Shown piece by piece: positions 9,197 through 17,660 of a stretch of 64,000 bases of DNA. The notes beneath the pieces were generated by a model. It saw only the letters and a program-made list of their open reading frames with translations, had not been told where the DNA came from and made no database searches. Location of the stretch: the NCBI GenBank assembly GCA_965263485.1, contig CBDHHO010000001.1:620001-684000 (forward strand), in the 5' to 3' direction. Each line of letters opens with the position of its first letter. The stretch's first letter is position 1. The position numbers and the translations under genes are program-made. The DNA is from Haliotispira sp965263485 (GTDB lineage: Bacteria; Spirochaetota; Spirochaetia; SP-2023).

Positions 9197-10966
9197 TCAG
9201 CGCAGGAACAAAAACTGGTGACCCGGACGAATTTCGCGTTGCCATTGCTGCTGCGCGTCGGTCAGCAGAAAAGAAAGGGCGATGTCACTATCCAAGAGCA
9301 CATTGCTGCGCTCACCGAACAGGTGAGAGATCTCCTCCGTCTGTTGGAATTCAAAACGCTGATCGATATCCCAAGTGTCTTCGGTGTACACAGCAGTACC
9401 CGACTGGTGCGGCGGGATCAATAGTGAGTAGTAAGGGCTCTTTTCATAAAACGAATAATATGCGGTGTTGCCCGGCAGCAGGCCTGCGGTCAGATCAAAC
9501 TGCTCCTGCACCCGCCCTTGAAGCAGATAGCGCCGCAGACCCTGTGCCTGAGCCTTCAGTTTTGATGTCTGTAGTATCCCCACGGCCCAGACCCGTGCAT
9601 ACTGCGAAATTCGATTGTTGCTCAGATCATTATAGGGCAGCGGGGCCAGCCGGATGTGGGGTTCTTCGCCAGAGTGATTCCCGTATTTCGACTTTGCCAA
9701 GTGGGTAATGGAGCGGATATTGCCGGCCCGGCTGATAATGGCCGCTACATCACCCTGAGCAAAGCGCTCTGCCCCATGATCCAGCTGGCGCAGCAAACCT
9801 TTCTGCCTCTGCTCCCGCAGATACTGTACACCAGCGTACAGCCCGGGAATTTTGGGCCCCATCTCGCGAAAGTCATCGGGTTGCACAAACGAAGATAACA
9901 AGAGACTAAACAGAAGCCCTTCGTCGTCCAGCCCCAAAAAGTAGGGGCTGGCAGCAGAGCCCTCGTCCCGAGCGCGCAAAGTTTCCAAGTCGCGAAACAA
10001 CTCAGAGAGGCCCATACCCGATGTGTGCCCGACACGGGATGCGCTTGGCTGCCACAGCTCCGTATTGTAAATCAGGCTGTAGGGCTCAAGCGCAAACGGT
10101 GAGGCATAGAAACCTGCTTCCGGAGTTCCGCTGCGCTCAAACAGCTCTTGGAAGGCCAGTGAACTGGGGGCACTGCTCTCTCCGCCGGGAAGGATTGCCA
10201 GCTGATCACTCAGCATTGAAATCGCTCTGCGATCAGCCAGAATCACGTCGGGCAAGTGCTGCGCCGCATTGTTATCGCGCAGCACTTGGACCATGGTTTT
10301 GGTCATATCCCTCACAAGCTGAACTTCGATCCGCAGGTGAGCAAAGCGTTGGTATGTTTCCAATCCGGTCAAGAAAGAAATCTGCCCAAAGCTCTCCAAG
10401 CCCTCTTCGATCCAGAGCCGCAGGGTGGGCGGTTCCTTTCCCTGCCACCGGGTTCCGCTGCCGTAGTAAGGCTCACCGTAAATGTTAAGCTGGCGCGGAT
10501 TTTCCTGGATCTCGCCAAGCAATACCAGAGTCAGCGCACCATCGCGGCCCAATTGCAGGTAGCTGTTTTTCAGATCACGGGCCTCAACCTCCAGCAGTTC
10601 ACCCTGAACGTTGCGAGAATCAATACTCTCGGTGTGCAGTAGCTGCGGATATAAATATTGCAGAGGAATCACCCACTGATCTGCTCCCGCACTGCGCCGC
10701 AGTTCGGCCAGAGACTTCAGCTCGTTCCAGCTGAGCAGCTGCCAGAATTCTGCATTGAGCTGCAATTCCAGCTGCGGCGCGACATCACCGGGCGTCTGCC
10801 GAGCATTCAGTCCGGCTCCGAAAGGGGCTCTGGCCGCCCCTCCCGAATAGCCGCTCAGCAGCAAGGCCAGTACCCAGCAGAAAATACAACGCAGCCGAGG
10901 CCCGCGAACCCTCTGTGAAAGGCCCGGCGGGAAGCAATAACGTGGCTTGAATCTTGTTTTCTTCAT
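9197..10966 (-). CDS. extracellular solute-binding protein, family 1 type
   Basis: The 589-residue product starts with a basic segment and a hydrophobic signal (IFCWVLALLLSGYSGGAARA) and has no lipobox Cys. The middle and C-terminal parts read like family 1 ABC sugar-binding proteins: a disordered-looking N-terminal third with beta elements, then LPDVILADRRAISML, FYASPFALEPYSLIYN, ALRQ-like helices, GDVAAIISRAGN and ISQYARVWAVGI. It is longer than the usual 400-450 residues because of an extra N-terminal domain of about 150 residues. It lies 17 bp after the fatty-acid hydroxylase gene, so the two are probably co-transcribed. No permease or ATPase genes are adjacent. Confidence 0.7.
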   Translation of the reverse strand: MKKTRFKPRYCFPPGLSQRVRGPRLRCIFCWVLALLLSGYSGGAARAPFGAGLNARQTPGDVAPQLELQLNAEFWQLLSWNELKSLAELRRSAGADQWVIPLQYLYPQLLHTESIDSRNVQGELLEVEARDLKNSYLQLGRDGALTLVLLGEIQENPRQLNIYGEPYYGSGTRWQGKEPPTLRLWIEEGLESFGQISFLTGLETYQRFAHLRIEVQLVRDMTKTMVQVLRDNNAAQHLPDVILADRRAISMLSDQLAILPGGESSAPSSLAFQELFERSGTPEAGFYASPFALEPYSLIYNTELWQPSASRVGHTSGMGLSELFRDLETLRARDEGSAASPYFLGLDDEGLLFSLLLSSFVQPDDFREMGPKIPGLYAGVQYLREQRQKGLLRQLDHGAERFAQGDVAAIISRAGNIRSITHLAKSKYGNHSGEEPHIRLAPLPYNDLSNNRISQYARVWAVGILQTSKLKAQAQGLRRYLLQGRVQEQFDLTAGLLPGNTAYYSFYEKSPYYSLLIPPHQSGTAVYTEDTWDIDQRFEFQQTEEISHLFGERSNVLLDSDIALSFLLTDAQQQWQREIRPGHQFLFLR

Positions 10967-10983
10967 ATTCTGACCAAACGGCC

Positions 10984-11724
10984 CTAATGCTTGGGAGTGG
11001 AACCAGCAGACGACTTGCCCGGACTGTTCTGCGCGCGAAGCTTTGGCTTTTTTTCCGTATTACTCGTATTACTCTTGGGATAAGTGCGGAACACGTGATC
11101 CCACAAGGTGTTGGAGACCCCGAAGCGCTCGTGGTGGGAACGATGGTGGCGCATGTGGTGGCGGCGCAGCTTGCGATACCAAGGCCAATCCGAATCGATG
11201 AAGTGTACACTCCAGTGCAATGTATCATAGATCAGGTAGCCGTAGGCGGTACCGGAAAAAAATGCCAGACCGATCCAGCCCACCCGAAAAAGCAGGCCCA
11301 ATATCAGCCAGTCAAGTAAACCGATAATCAGGCCTATGCCCAGGCTGAATGGTGGAGGCGCGACCAGACGACTGGAAAGCATGGCCTGATCGTGATGGAT
11401 GCCGTGGACATACCAAGAAATTTTGCGGCGCAGCTCATTCGGCCCGTCGTAATGAAACAGGAAACGGTGCAGGAAGTATTCCAGCAGGGTCCAACGCAGC
11501 AGCCCCAGCAACACTGTCGCCAGAACAGTGGCCAGCACCGTCAGAAAGCCGGAAGATTCCATACTCCGTCCCCCGGCAAAGAAGCTGGCAAACAGGGCAA
11601 TCGTTGCGATCGGAGCCCAGATCAGCCAGATCGTCCTCAGGCGGAAAAACGTAAAACGTTCCAGAAAATCAGATCGGAAATACCGCAGTGGTTCGGGTTG
11701 TTTTATATTTAGCCATTTGAGCAT
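10984..11724 (-). CDS. fatty acid hydroxylase / sterol desaturase superfamily membrane protein
   Basis: This 246-residue integral membrane protein carries the histidine boxes that bind a diiron centre: EYFLHRFLFHYDG, HGIHHD, LHWSVHF and RRHHMRHHRSHHERFG. Hydrophobic helices lie near residues 30-50, 60-85, 135-160 and 160-185. The box order resembles fatty-acid 2-hydroxylases. The expected reaction is oxygen-dependent hydroxylation of a lipid acyl chain in the membrane, which implies that the host meets oxygen. The C-terminal tail (KSNTSNTEKKPKL...) is basic and probably disordered. It is followed closely by the solute-binding protein gene. Confidence 0.85.
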   Translation of the reverse strand: MLKWLNIKQPEPLRYFRSDFLERFTFFRLRTIWLIWAPIATIALFASFFAGGRSMESSGFLTVLATVLATVLLGLLRWTLLEYFLHRFLFHYDGPNELRRKISWYVHGIHHDQAMLSSRLVAPPPFSLGIGLIIGLLDWLILGLLFRVGWIGLAFFSGTAYGYLIYDTLHWSVHFIDSDWPWYRKLRRHHMRHHRSHHERFGVSNTLWDHVFRTYPKSNTSNTEKKPKLRAQNSPGKSSAGSTPKH

Positions 11725-11745
11725 AAAAATCCCTCCTCAAAAAAA

Positions 11746-11840
11746 CCTAAAGATTCGCTTTTGTCTTCTTGCAAAGTCATCCCGGAGCAAAGAAGTGAAG
11801 CCGAAGCATGCTTCGCTGTACCGGTTTTACTGAATGGGGC
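11746..11840. repeat. degenerate type-B MITE-like fragment
   Basis: CCTAAAGATTCGCTTTTGTC, then GAAGTGAAGCCGAAGCATGC around a CTTCGC-type loop and a GTACCGG arm, match the left half of the type-B repeats. The right half is missing. It lies between two minus-strand genes. Confidence 0.6.
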
Positions 11841-11884
11841 CTGAGCCATCACGCTGCACCGGACAGGGTAGCGAAGATGCTCGG

Positions 11885-13825
11885 CTAGCGTCTAGACTTG
11901 CCGTAGAAACGCAGATCCAGGCCCAGTGCCACGCGGATTTCTTCGCCTTTCTTGACACCGTTGTAGACCGGGCCATCGTTGCGGGAAAACATCAAGTGAC
12001 CGACCAGCTCGATGGGCAACTTGCGGAAACGATAGCCCACGTCCAGCGTGATTACGTGAATGTATTCGTACACACCGTCGTGCAGGAAGTTTTTGGTCGG
12101 CCGTTTCCCTCCGCCTGCACTTTCATCTCCAAAATAAAGTTTCGAATAAATTCCGGTATAAATCAAATCTTCCTTGGTATTGACTTCATTGGCTATATTA
12201 GTTTCTACTTTATCCCCCTTTTGAAGCTGGTTGACAGTATGTTCAAAAACGGCATTGGAGCGCCCTTCGACTTCTCCGCGTTTCCGGGCGCCGTCTCCGT
12301 GGCGGATGTGCCGGTAGCTCAGGGCAAAATGCCAGCCGGCAAAGGGCTGACTCTCCAGTCGGAACAGGAATTCGTCAGAGTTGGGTGGCAGGTAGTAGCC
12401 CAGATTCTGCTGGTTGTTCATCCAGGAAATATTGATCGTGCCGTACTTGACCGATCCGTCGAAGGGCTTTTGGGCGTAATGTGTATAGGTGTAGGGTTCG
12501 ATTTTGGTGTACTGAAACTGAAAGGTGGTAAACGGCAGTTTGGGAATCAGTACCTTCACCCCGGCCTGAAAGGCAAACTGCTGGGTCAGGCTGGAAAACA
12601 GGTTCGCGACATCAGACGGCTGTACTTCGTCGGTGAAGCCGACGCCATAGATTGTGACATACGGCAGCTTCAAAGCCAGAGTCGCCTGAATTGCCAGATT
12701 ATCGTGATCGCCCAGCAGGGACTGGCTGAAAGCCACGGGCATAAAGGGCAACAGGTAATAAGGCTCCAGTCGCTTGATCCAGACCGATCCCATTGTTACG
12801 CCGATATAAAAGTATTTGGTCAGGAAGAACTCAAACTGCTGGGCGGTAAACATGGCCCCTGCGGTCGAAAACTTGCCATTGACACCGGTCAGCCCGCCGA
12901 CCATAAAATTGAGGGCGGCCCACTTGAATGGCCGCAGCGACAGATCCCAACCCGGCAAGGGGCTGGCCTGGCCAGAATAGATCAGACTGGTGTTGGCAAC
13001 ACCGATATTGCGCTTCATGTAGCCGAAGCTCGTACGCACTTTGCCATCAAAAAATGAAGCGGCGACCTTGCCCCCCGCTTGCAGCGCCAGCGAGGGCCTT
13101 TCCCCGCTGAACGATACCTCTCCGGCTTGGATGTTGCCACCGGAAATTGCATGGCCATCGGTCTCTAGGCGATAGGTGTACGGTGCGAAAGAGTTGACCC
13201 GAACCAAAGAACTGTTCGGATCCAGAGAACTGCGCGGAACCATGGTGAAACCCGTCCCAACCATGGCCTGGTAGGATATGTGAGAAGTGATATTGCCTTC
13301 CAGGTACATACGCATCACATTGAATAAATAGGGGTTCCCCGAAATAAAATCCAGACGATTTTTAAAGTCAAATTCCAAGCGCAGGGCCAGCGGCAGCGCC
13401 TCGTGCTGAGAGAGCAACACCGTAGCATCTTTTAAGAAGTCGAGGAACTTCGTGTCCGGCTCGGCAAACGAGGCAATGCTGTGGAAGCGTTCCAGCTCTC
13501 GCGCTATCACTTTGCGTTCTGCCGCAGACAATCGCTGCGACCGATGAATTTGCTCTAGATAGTCGCGGACCTGCCGGGCACTGTAGGGACGGTACTGAGA
13601 GAGATCTGTGATATAGCCCTTCATCTCGGCCGCGTCAAGCAATTCATACACAGAATCATCAATATCAACGCCGAGGTTTTCCTGGCCGTGCAAAGCAGGG
13701 AGCAGGGCCGGCAAGGCCAGCAAAGCCAAGAGTCCAAGCATGGCAAACCCTGCGGGAAAACGGTTCCATAGTTTTGGGAATATCATTAAAATCATAAAAA
13801 TGCGGGAAAATTTGAGCTTTGACAA
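11885..13825 (-). CDS. outer-membrane beta-barrel protein, possibly Wzi-like
   Basis: The 646-residue product has a long hydrophobic signal peptide ending near residue 47 (LLALLALPALLPALHGQ). A helical segment follows (SVYELLDAAEMKGYITDLSQYRPYSARQVRDYLEQI) of the kind seen at the start of capsule-assembly Wzi-family porins. The rest is alternating short beta strands rich in aromatic and polar residues, closing with a C-terminal strand ending DLRFYGKSRR. The layout fits an outer-membrane barrel of about 18 or more strands. The Wzi assignment is inference from the N-terminal pattern; a generic spirochaetal porin is the alternative. An older MITE scrap (TTTTAGAAGCACCC) lies upstream near 13923. 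Confidence 0.65.
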   Translation of the reverse strand: MSKLKFSRIFMILMIFPKLWNRFPAGFAMLGLLALLALPALLPALHGQENLGVDIDDSVYELLDAAEMKGYITDLSQYRPYSARQVRDYLEQIHRSQRLSAAERKVIARELERFHSIASFAEPDTKFLDFLKDATVLLSQHEALPLALRLEFDFKNRLDFISGNPYLFNVMRMYLEGNITSHISYQAMVGTGFTMVPRSSLDPNSSLVRVNSFAPYTYRLETDGHAISGGNIQAGEVSFSGERPSLALQAGGKVAASFFDGKVRTSFGYMKRNIGVANTSLIYSGQASPLPGWDLSLRPFKWAALNFMVGGLTGVNGKFSTAGAMFTAQQFEFFLTKYFYIGVTMGSVWIKRLEPYYLLPFMPVAFSQSLLGDHDNLAIQATLALKLPYVTIYGVGFTDEVQPSDVANLFSSLTQQFAFQAGVKVLIPKLPFTTFQFQYTKIEPYTYTHYAQKPFDGSVKYGTINISWMNNQQNLGYYLPPNSDEFLFRLESQPFAGWHFALSYRHIRHGDGARKRGEVEGRSNAVFEHTVNQLQKGDKVETNIANEVNTKEDLIYTGIYSKLYFGDESAGGGKRPTKNFLHDGVYEYIHVITLDVGYRFRKLPIELVGHLMFSRNDGPVYNGVKKGEEIRVALGLDLRFYGKSRR

Positions 13826-14029
13826 TTGCTATCTCCTGTGGCATGCTCTCAAGACAAATTAGAAGTTGCAAACTGTGTGCGCAGAATGACGAATAAGGTC
13901 GGTGATAATGCAGAAAGCGAACTTTTAGAAGCACCCTAAAGTTTTCTTTCACCAAGCCCCGGTGCTTGGTGATCCCAGCCACTGTAATCGACCTTTGTAG
14001 TTTTTTCAAGCTACTCATGAGTGATTTTT

Positions 14030-14202
14030 GGGCACTTCTAAAAATGGTATCGCTTCACGAGAATTGTACCGCGTTTCGATGCTCCCATGCGAGCTGGCGC
14101 AGCATGGGAGAAATGGGGAGGGCCGTGCGCAGCCAGGCCCGAACTTCCTTTCTGCGAGCTGGCGCAGCATCTTTCTGTTGCGGGGAATTTTTAGAGGTGC
14201 CC
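14030..14202. repeat. MITE-like repeat, short type-A copy with both ends
   Basis: The left end is GGGCACTTCTAAAAATGG and the right end GAATTTTTAGAGGTGCCC. The core hairpin is CTCCCATGC, loop, GCATGGGAG, followed by GGGGAGGGCCGTGCGCAGCC. The ATG of the next gene begins one base after the right end. Confidence 0.9.
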
Positions 14203-14203
14203 T

Positions 14204-15154
14204 ATGATTAGATTTTTTGTCTATAATTGCAGCGGCTGCAGGAATTCCTTCCGCTCTGTATTGTTTGCAGCCTGTATTCTGCCTAGCGTGCTGCTGTTTT
14301 CTTCTGCTGACAACAGCCAAGAGCCGGAGTCCGCATATGTTGTGCTGCGTGCCTTGACCCAGGCCTATCCGCAGCAGATCAGCAAGCTCAGCTACCGCAG
14401 CAACCCAAAAGACTGGGCCATCCAAATCAACGGCAGCTGGTTCAACTGGGCACATGGTCGCATCCTGCCAGATGAATTGACCCCACAATATGAAAAATAT
14501 CTTAATTTTAACCTGTATTACTACCCCAAAGATCTGCCTCCCGTACCGCCTTTTAATTCCGAAGAAGAAAAGGCTTTCCTGGCCCGGATGAAGAAGACCC
14601 GCCAAGGTTTGCGGATTCAGGAAAGTAATGCTTTCCGTCAGGCTCTGTACCGGGCCCCCAACAAAAAGGCGATGGATCAGCAGATTCAGGAAATTCCATT
14701 TCTGGAATTTCGCATCAAAGTACATCCCATAATCATCTGGCCGCTTAAGCAAGTGGAGCGCCGTCTGCTGTATGCCCGCAAAAAAGATCCGGAACTGGAG
14801 CGTTTTTTGGGTTCTTTGCGCAGTATTTCAACGTATTCCTGGCGCAGGATTAAATACTTTGAAAAGCTTAGCAACCATAGTTTTGGCACAGCTTTGGATT
14901 TCCTTCCGCGCAGCTGGTACGGGAAAGCGGTTTACTGGAGCTGGGAAAGTGAATCGCGCAAGGATTGGTTCAACATCCCCCATCAGAAGCGCTGGGCACC
15001 TCCCAAGGCCCTGATTGATGCCTTTGAAGCCGAAGGCTTTGTCTGGGGAGGGAAATGGCTGTTCTTCGACCCAATGCACTTTGAATACCGTCCGGAGCTG
15101 TATTTGCTGCGTAAATTCCTGGCTCGGTACCGACCGGAAGCAGACAGTAAATGA
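14204..15154 (+). CDS. M15-family peptidase, D-Ala-D-Ala carboxypeptidase / endopeptidase type
   Basis: A 316-residue exported protein with a hydrophobic N-terminal segment (SVLFAACILPSVLLFSSA) and the M15 zinc-peptidase signature: SNHSFGTALDF (first His and Asp ligands) and, about 65 residues later, FDPMHFEYRPEL (third ligand His). GFVWGGKWLFFDPMHFEY is typical of VanY/L-alanyl-D-glutamate peptidases acting on peptidoglycan stem peptides in the periplasm. The length is greater than the minimal fold because of an N-terminal extension. The ATG abuts the MITE end, so the promoter must lie in or beyond the repeat, or the true start is further in. Confidence 0.85.
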   Translation: MIRFFVYNCSGCRNSFRSVLFAACILPSVLLFSSADNSQEPESAYVVLRALTQAYPQQISKLSYRSNPKDWAIQINGSWFNWAHGRILPDELTPQYEKYLNFNLYYYPKDLPPVPPFNSEEEKAFLARMKKTRQGLRIQESNAFRQALYRAPNKKAMDQQIQEIPFLEFRIKVHPIIIWPLKQVERRLLYARKKDPELERFLGSLRSISTYSWRRIKYFEKLSNHSFGTALDFLPRSWYGKAVYWSWESESRKDWFNIPHQKRWAPPKALIDAFEAEGFVWGGKWLFFDPMHFEYRPELYLLRKFLARYRPEADSK

Positions 15155-15192
15155 GTTGATAATAATGAAAAAGAAACCACGGTCTTTGCTGA

Positions 15193-15280
15193 CGATTGCA
15201 CTGTGTTTTGATGCCAGACGAAAGCTCCCATGCGAGCTGGCGCAGCATGGGAGAATGGGGGGAGGGCCGTGCGCAGCCTA
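15193..15280. repeat. MITE-like core, cut by the IS630 insertion
   Basis: This contains GTTTTGATGCCAGACGAAAG and the core hairpin CTCCCATGC/GCATGGGAG with GGGAGGGCCGTGCGCAGCC. The sequence ends at the TA that borders IS630. The other half is not found beyond the IS, so the insertion was followed by a deletion. Confidence 0.75.
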
Positions 15281-16395
15281 GTGTTCTGCTATATACAAAA
15301 AATGGATAATGGTATAATAGAAGTAGGTCTGCTCCAATCAAAGTCAATGTGAATCCTCCCGAGATCAAAGTACTGGAAGAAGCACTTAAAATGCCTTCCC
15401 TTCGAGCATCTTTTGCCACCAGAATTAAAGTTATACTGGCAAGAATCAATAATATATCGTGTAAAGATATTGCTACTGTTGAAAGAATCCATCTGAATAC
15501 TGTGACTAAGTATGTGCACCAATACAACAAAGGTGGGATAGAGGCATTATTACAGAACAAAACCAAGCCTCCTGGCAAAAATCCTGTATCCTTGGAAGTT
15601 AAACAGGCTATTATCAAGTGCGTATGTACCACTAAACCTGAAAATGCTACTCATTGGAGTAATAGAGCTTAGCTAAAAAGTTTAATATAAGCAACTCTAA
15701 AATTCATAGTATTCTAAAAGAATATAATCTCAAACCACATTTGAAAGAGAGTTTTTCTTTTAGTAAGGACCCTGAATTTGAAGAAAAACTGGCAGACGTA
15801 GTTGGTCTTTACCTTTGTAATATCTGTTGATGAGAAATCTCAAATACAAGAACTGGAGAGAACATAGCCGATACTTCCTGTTTTTCGAAACATTCCAGCC
15901 CGACAGACACATGATTACTACAGACACGGTAATACAACCCTGTTTGCAGCATTGCGAGTCGCTTCAGGGCAAGTAATAGGCAAGTGTTACGATCGTCACA
16001 GATCCGTTGAATTTATAGATTTTCTGGAATTATTGGATAAGAAGTTACCTAAAAGCAAAATTTTGCATGTGATACTAGATAATTATATTCCCCATAAATC
16101 GAAGGAAACAAAAGCATATTTAGAAAAAAAGAAAAATCGTTTTGTTTTTCATTATACGCCAACACATTCATCGTGGTTGAATCTGGTAGAAAGATTTTTT
16201 GCAGAAATAACACAGAAATGTATCCTTCATAGCAGCTGGAAGAGCAAGAAATCATTAGAACAAGCGATAATGGCGTACATAAAAAACTGGTGTAAGAGTA
16301 AAAGGAAGTTTGTATGGACAGCAGAAGTAGAAACGATACAGTCTAAAATAGACTGGCTGAAAGAGCAGTACACAAAAATGAATTTAGCAGAACAC
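15281..16395 (+). mobile_element. IS630-family insertion sequence, inactive
   Basis: Terminal inverted repeats GTGTTCTGCT and AGCAGAACAC are bordered by TA on both sides (15279-15280 and 16396-16397), the TA target duplication typical of IS630. A TATAAT lies at 15313-15318 ahead of the transposase. The element is about 1.1 kb, the usual size. A second, partial copy lies at 47497-47714 in the opposite direction. Confidence 0.9.
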
Positions 16396-16398
16396 TAG
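15329..16398 (+). pseudogene. IS630-family transposase, broken
   Basis: The first part encodes the helix-turn-helix region (SCKDIATVERIHLNTVTKYV, NKTKPPGK). The last part encodes the DDE domain end (ILDNYIPHKSKET, HYTPTHSSWLNLVERFFAEI, the third acidic residue). Between 15660 and 15952 several stops and frame changes interrupt the frame. The ancestral start codon has also changed from ATG to AGG, judging from the second copy, which reads MSAPIKVNVNP at the same place. The protein cannot be made. Confidence 0.88.
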
Positions 16399-16480
16399 CT
16401 TCATTTCCCCGCGTTCGGCAGAATCTCATCCGCTCAGCACCAAAATGCGGTAGCATTCCCACAAGGAGCAAAGAGAATAT

Positions 16481-17551
16481 ATGTCGGATAAAAAAATTGC
16501 ACTAATTACTGGAATCACTGGACAGGATGGTTCCTATTTGGCTGAATTTTTGCTGGTCAAGGGCTATGAAGTGCATGGCCTCAAGCGCAGAGCCTCATCG
16601 TATAACAGCGACCGCATTGACCATATTTTTGAGCGGGCCCGGCTAGAGGGGCAGCCTTTCTACCTGCATTATGGAGATATGAATGACAGCACCAATTTGG
16701 TTCATCTGGTGCAGCAGATTCGGCCCGACGAGATTTACAATCTGGCAGCGCAGAGCCACGTCAAAGTCTCGTTTGAGACACCTGAATACACCGCCAATGC
16801 TGATGGCATAGGCGTGCTGCGCTTGCTTGAAGCTATGCGACTGTTGCACATGGAAAAGCAGTGCCGCTTCTACCAGGCTGCCACCAGTGAACTTTACGGA
16901 CTGGCGCAGGAAGTTCCACAGCGCGAAACCACGCCATTCTACCCCCGCAGTCCCTATGCTGCGGCCAAGTTGTATGGCTATTGGATTGTGGTCAACTATC
17001 GTGAGGCCTATGGACTGTATGCCGTCAACGGCATCTTGTTCAATCATGAGAGCCCGCGCCGGGGTGAGACCTTTGTGACGCGCAAGATTTCCATCGCCGC
17101 AGCCCAGATTGCCACCGGACAGCGCGAAACCTTGGTGCTGGGCAACCTGGACGCCCGGCGCGACTGGGGCTTTGCCGGAGATTATGTGGAGGCCATGTGG
17201 CTGATGCTGCAACAGCAGCAGCCCGAAGACCTTGTAATTGCTACAGGCGTGACCACTACGGTACGCGACTTCTGTCAACTGGCCTTTCGCGAGGCCGGCC
17301 TGGAACTGCGCTGGGAAGGTCGAGGCATCGAAGAGAAGGGCTACGATCAGAATGGTGTGCTGAGGGTCTGCGTGTCGCCGGAGTATTTCCGCCCCACCGA
17401 GGTCGATATCTTGATTGGCGATGCGACTCGTGCGCGCAAAAAGCTGGGCTGGCAACCGAAAATGGACTTGGCGTCTCTGGTTAAGCTGATGGTGCAGCAT
17501 GACCTAGAGAAAATTCGCAGGGGTCTGCCTTTGCAAAAAGCTTTGCTGTAA
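16481..17551 (+). CDS. gmd: GDP-mannose 4,6-dehydratase
   Basis: This cytoplasmic NADP-dependent short-chain dehydrogenase converts GDP-D-mannose to GDP-4-keto-6-deoxy-D-mannose, the precursor of GDP-fucose, GDP-rhamnose and GDP-perosamine for surface polysaccharides. The 356-residue product has the Rossmann start LITGITGQDGSYLAEFLL, LKRRASSYNSDRIDHIF, NLAAQSHVKVSFETPEYTA, the catalytic Thr/Ser-Glu region QAATSELYG, YxxxK in SPYAAAKLYG, and LFNHESPRRGETFVTRKI. The length is normal. No fcl/rmd partner is nearby. It may serve the glycan locus at 27-37 kb. AAGGAGC precedes the ATG. Confidence 0.96.
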   Translation: MSDKKIALITGITGQDGSYLAEFLLVKGYEVHGLKRRASSYNSDRIDHIFERARLEGQPFYLHYGDMNDSTNLVHLVQQIRPDEIYNLAAQSHVKVSFETPEYTANADGIGVLRLLEAMRLLHMEKQCRFYQAATSELYGLAQEVPQRETTPFYPRSPYAAAKLYGYWIVVNYREAYGLYAVNGILFNHESPRRGETFVTRKISIAAAQIATGQRETLVLGNLDARRDWGFAGDYVEAMWLMLQQQQPEDLVIATGVTTTVRDFCQLAFREAGLELRWEGRGIEEKGYDQNGVLRVCVSPEYFRPTEVDILIGDATRARKKLGWQPKMDLASLVKLMVQHDLEKIRRGLPLQKALL

Positions 17552-17561
17552 GAAATTGCTT

Positions 17562-17650
17562 GGAGGCACCTCGGACTGAAACTCAACCAGACTCCCCAGT
17601 GCATCACCGGCAAGCTGACCAAGCAGGCATCCTTGGGCACGATCGATCAT
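17562..17650 (-). pseudogene. ADP-ribosylglycohydrolase, N-terminal scrap
   Basis: From the ATG at 17650 the product reads MIDRAQGCLLGQLAGDALGS, then LVEFQSE. This is the start of ADP-ribosylglycohydrolase (ARH/DraG) proteins, whose N-terminal helix carries the RAxGxLLGxAxGDALG pattern. After about 30 codons it ends at sequence GGCACCTC beside gmd. It begins 10 bp after the stop of the helicase remnant on the same strand, so the two were probably in one operon before truncation. Confidence 0.7.
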
Positions 17651-17660
17651 TTGAGAACGT

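Noticed and set aside
11834..13057. 407-codon plus-strand open frame
   Set aside because: It is antisense to the outer-membrane protein gene, which has a signal peptide and proper strands; the plus frame has no recognisable domain.
16643..17500. 285-codon minus-strand open frame
   Set aside because: It is antisense to gmd, which is clearly the real gene.
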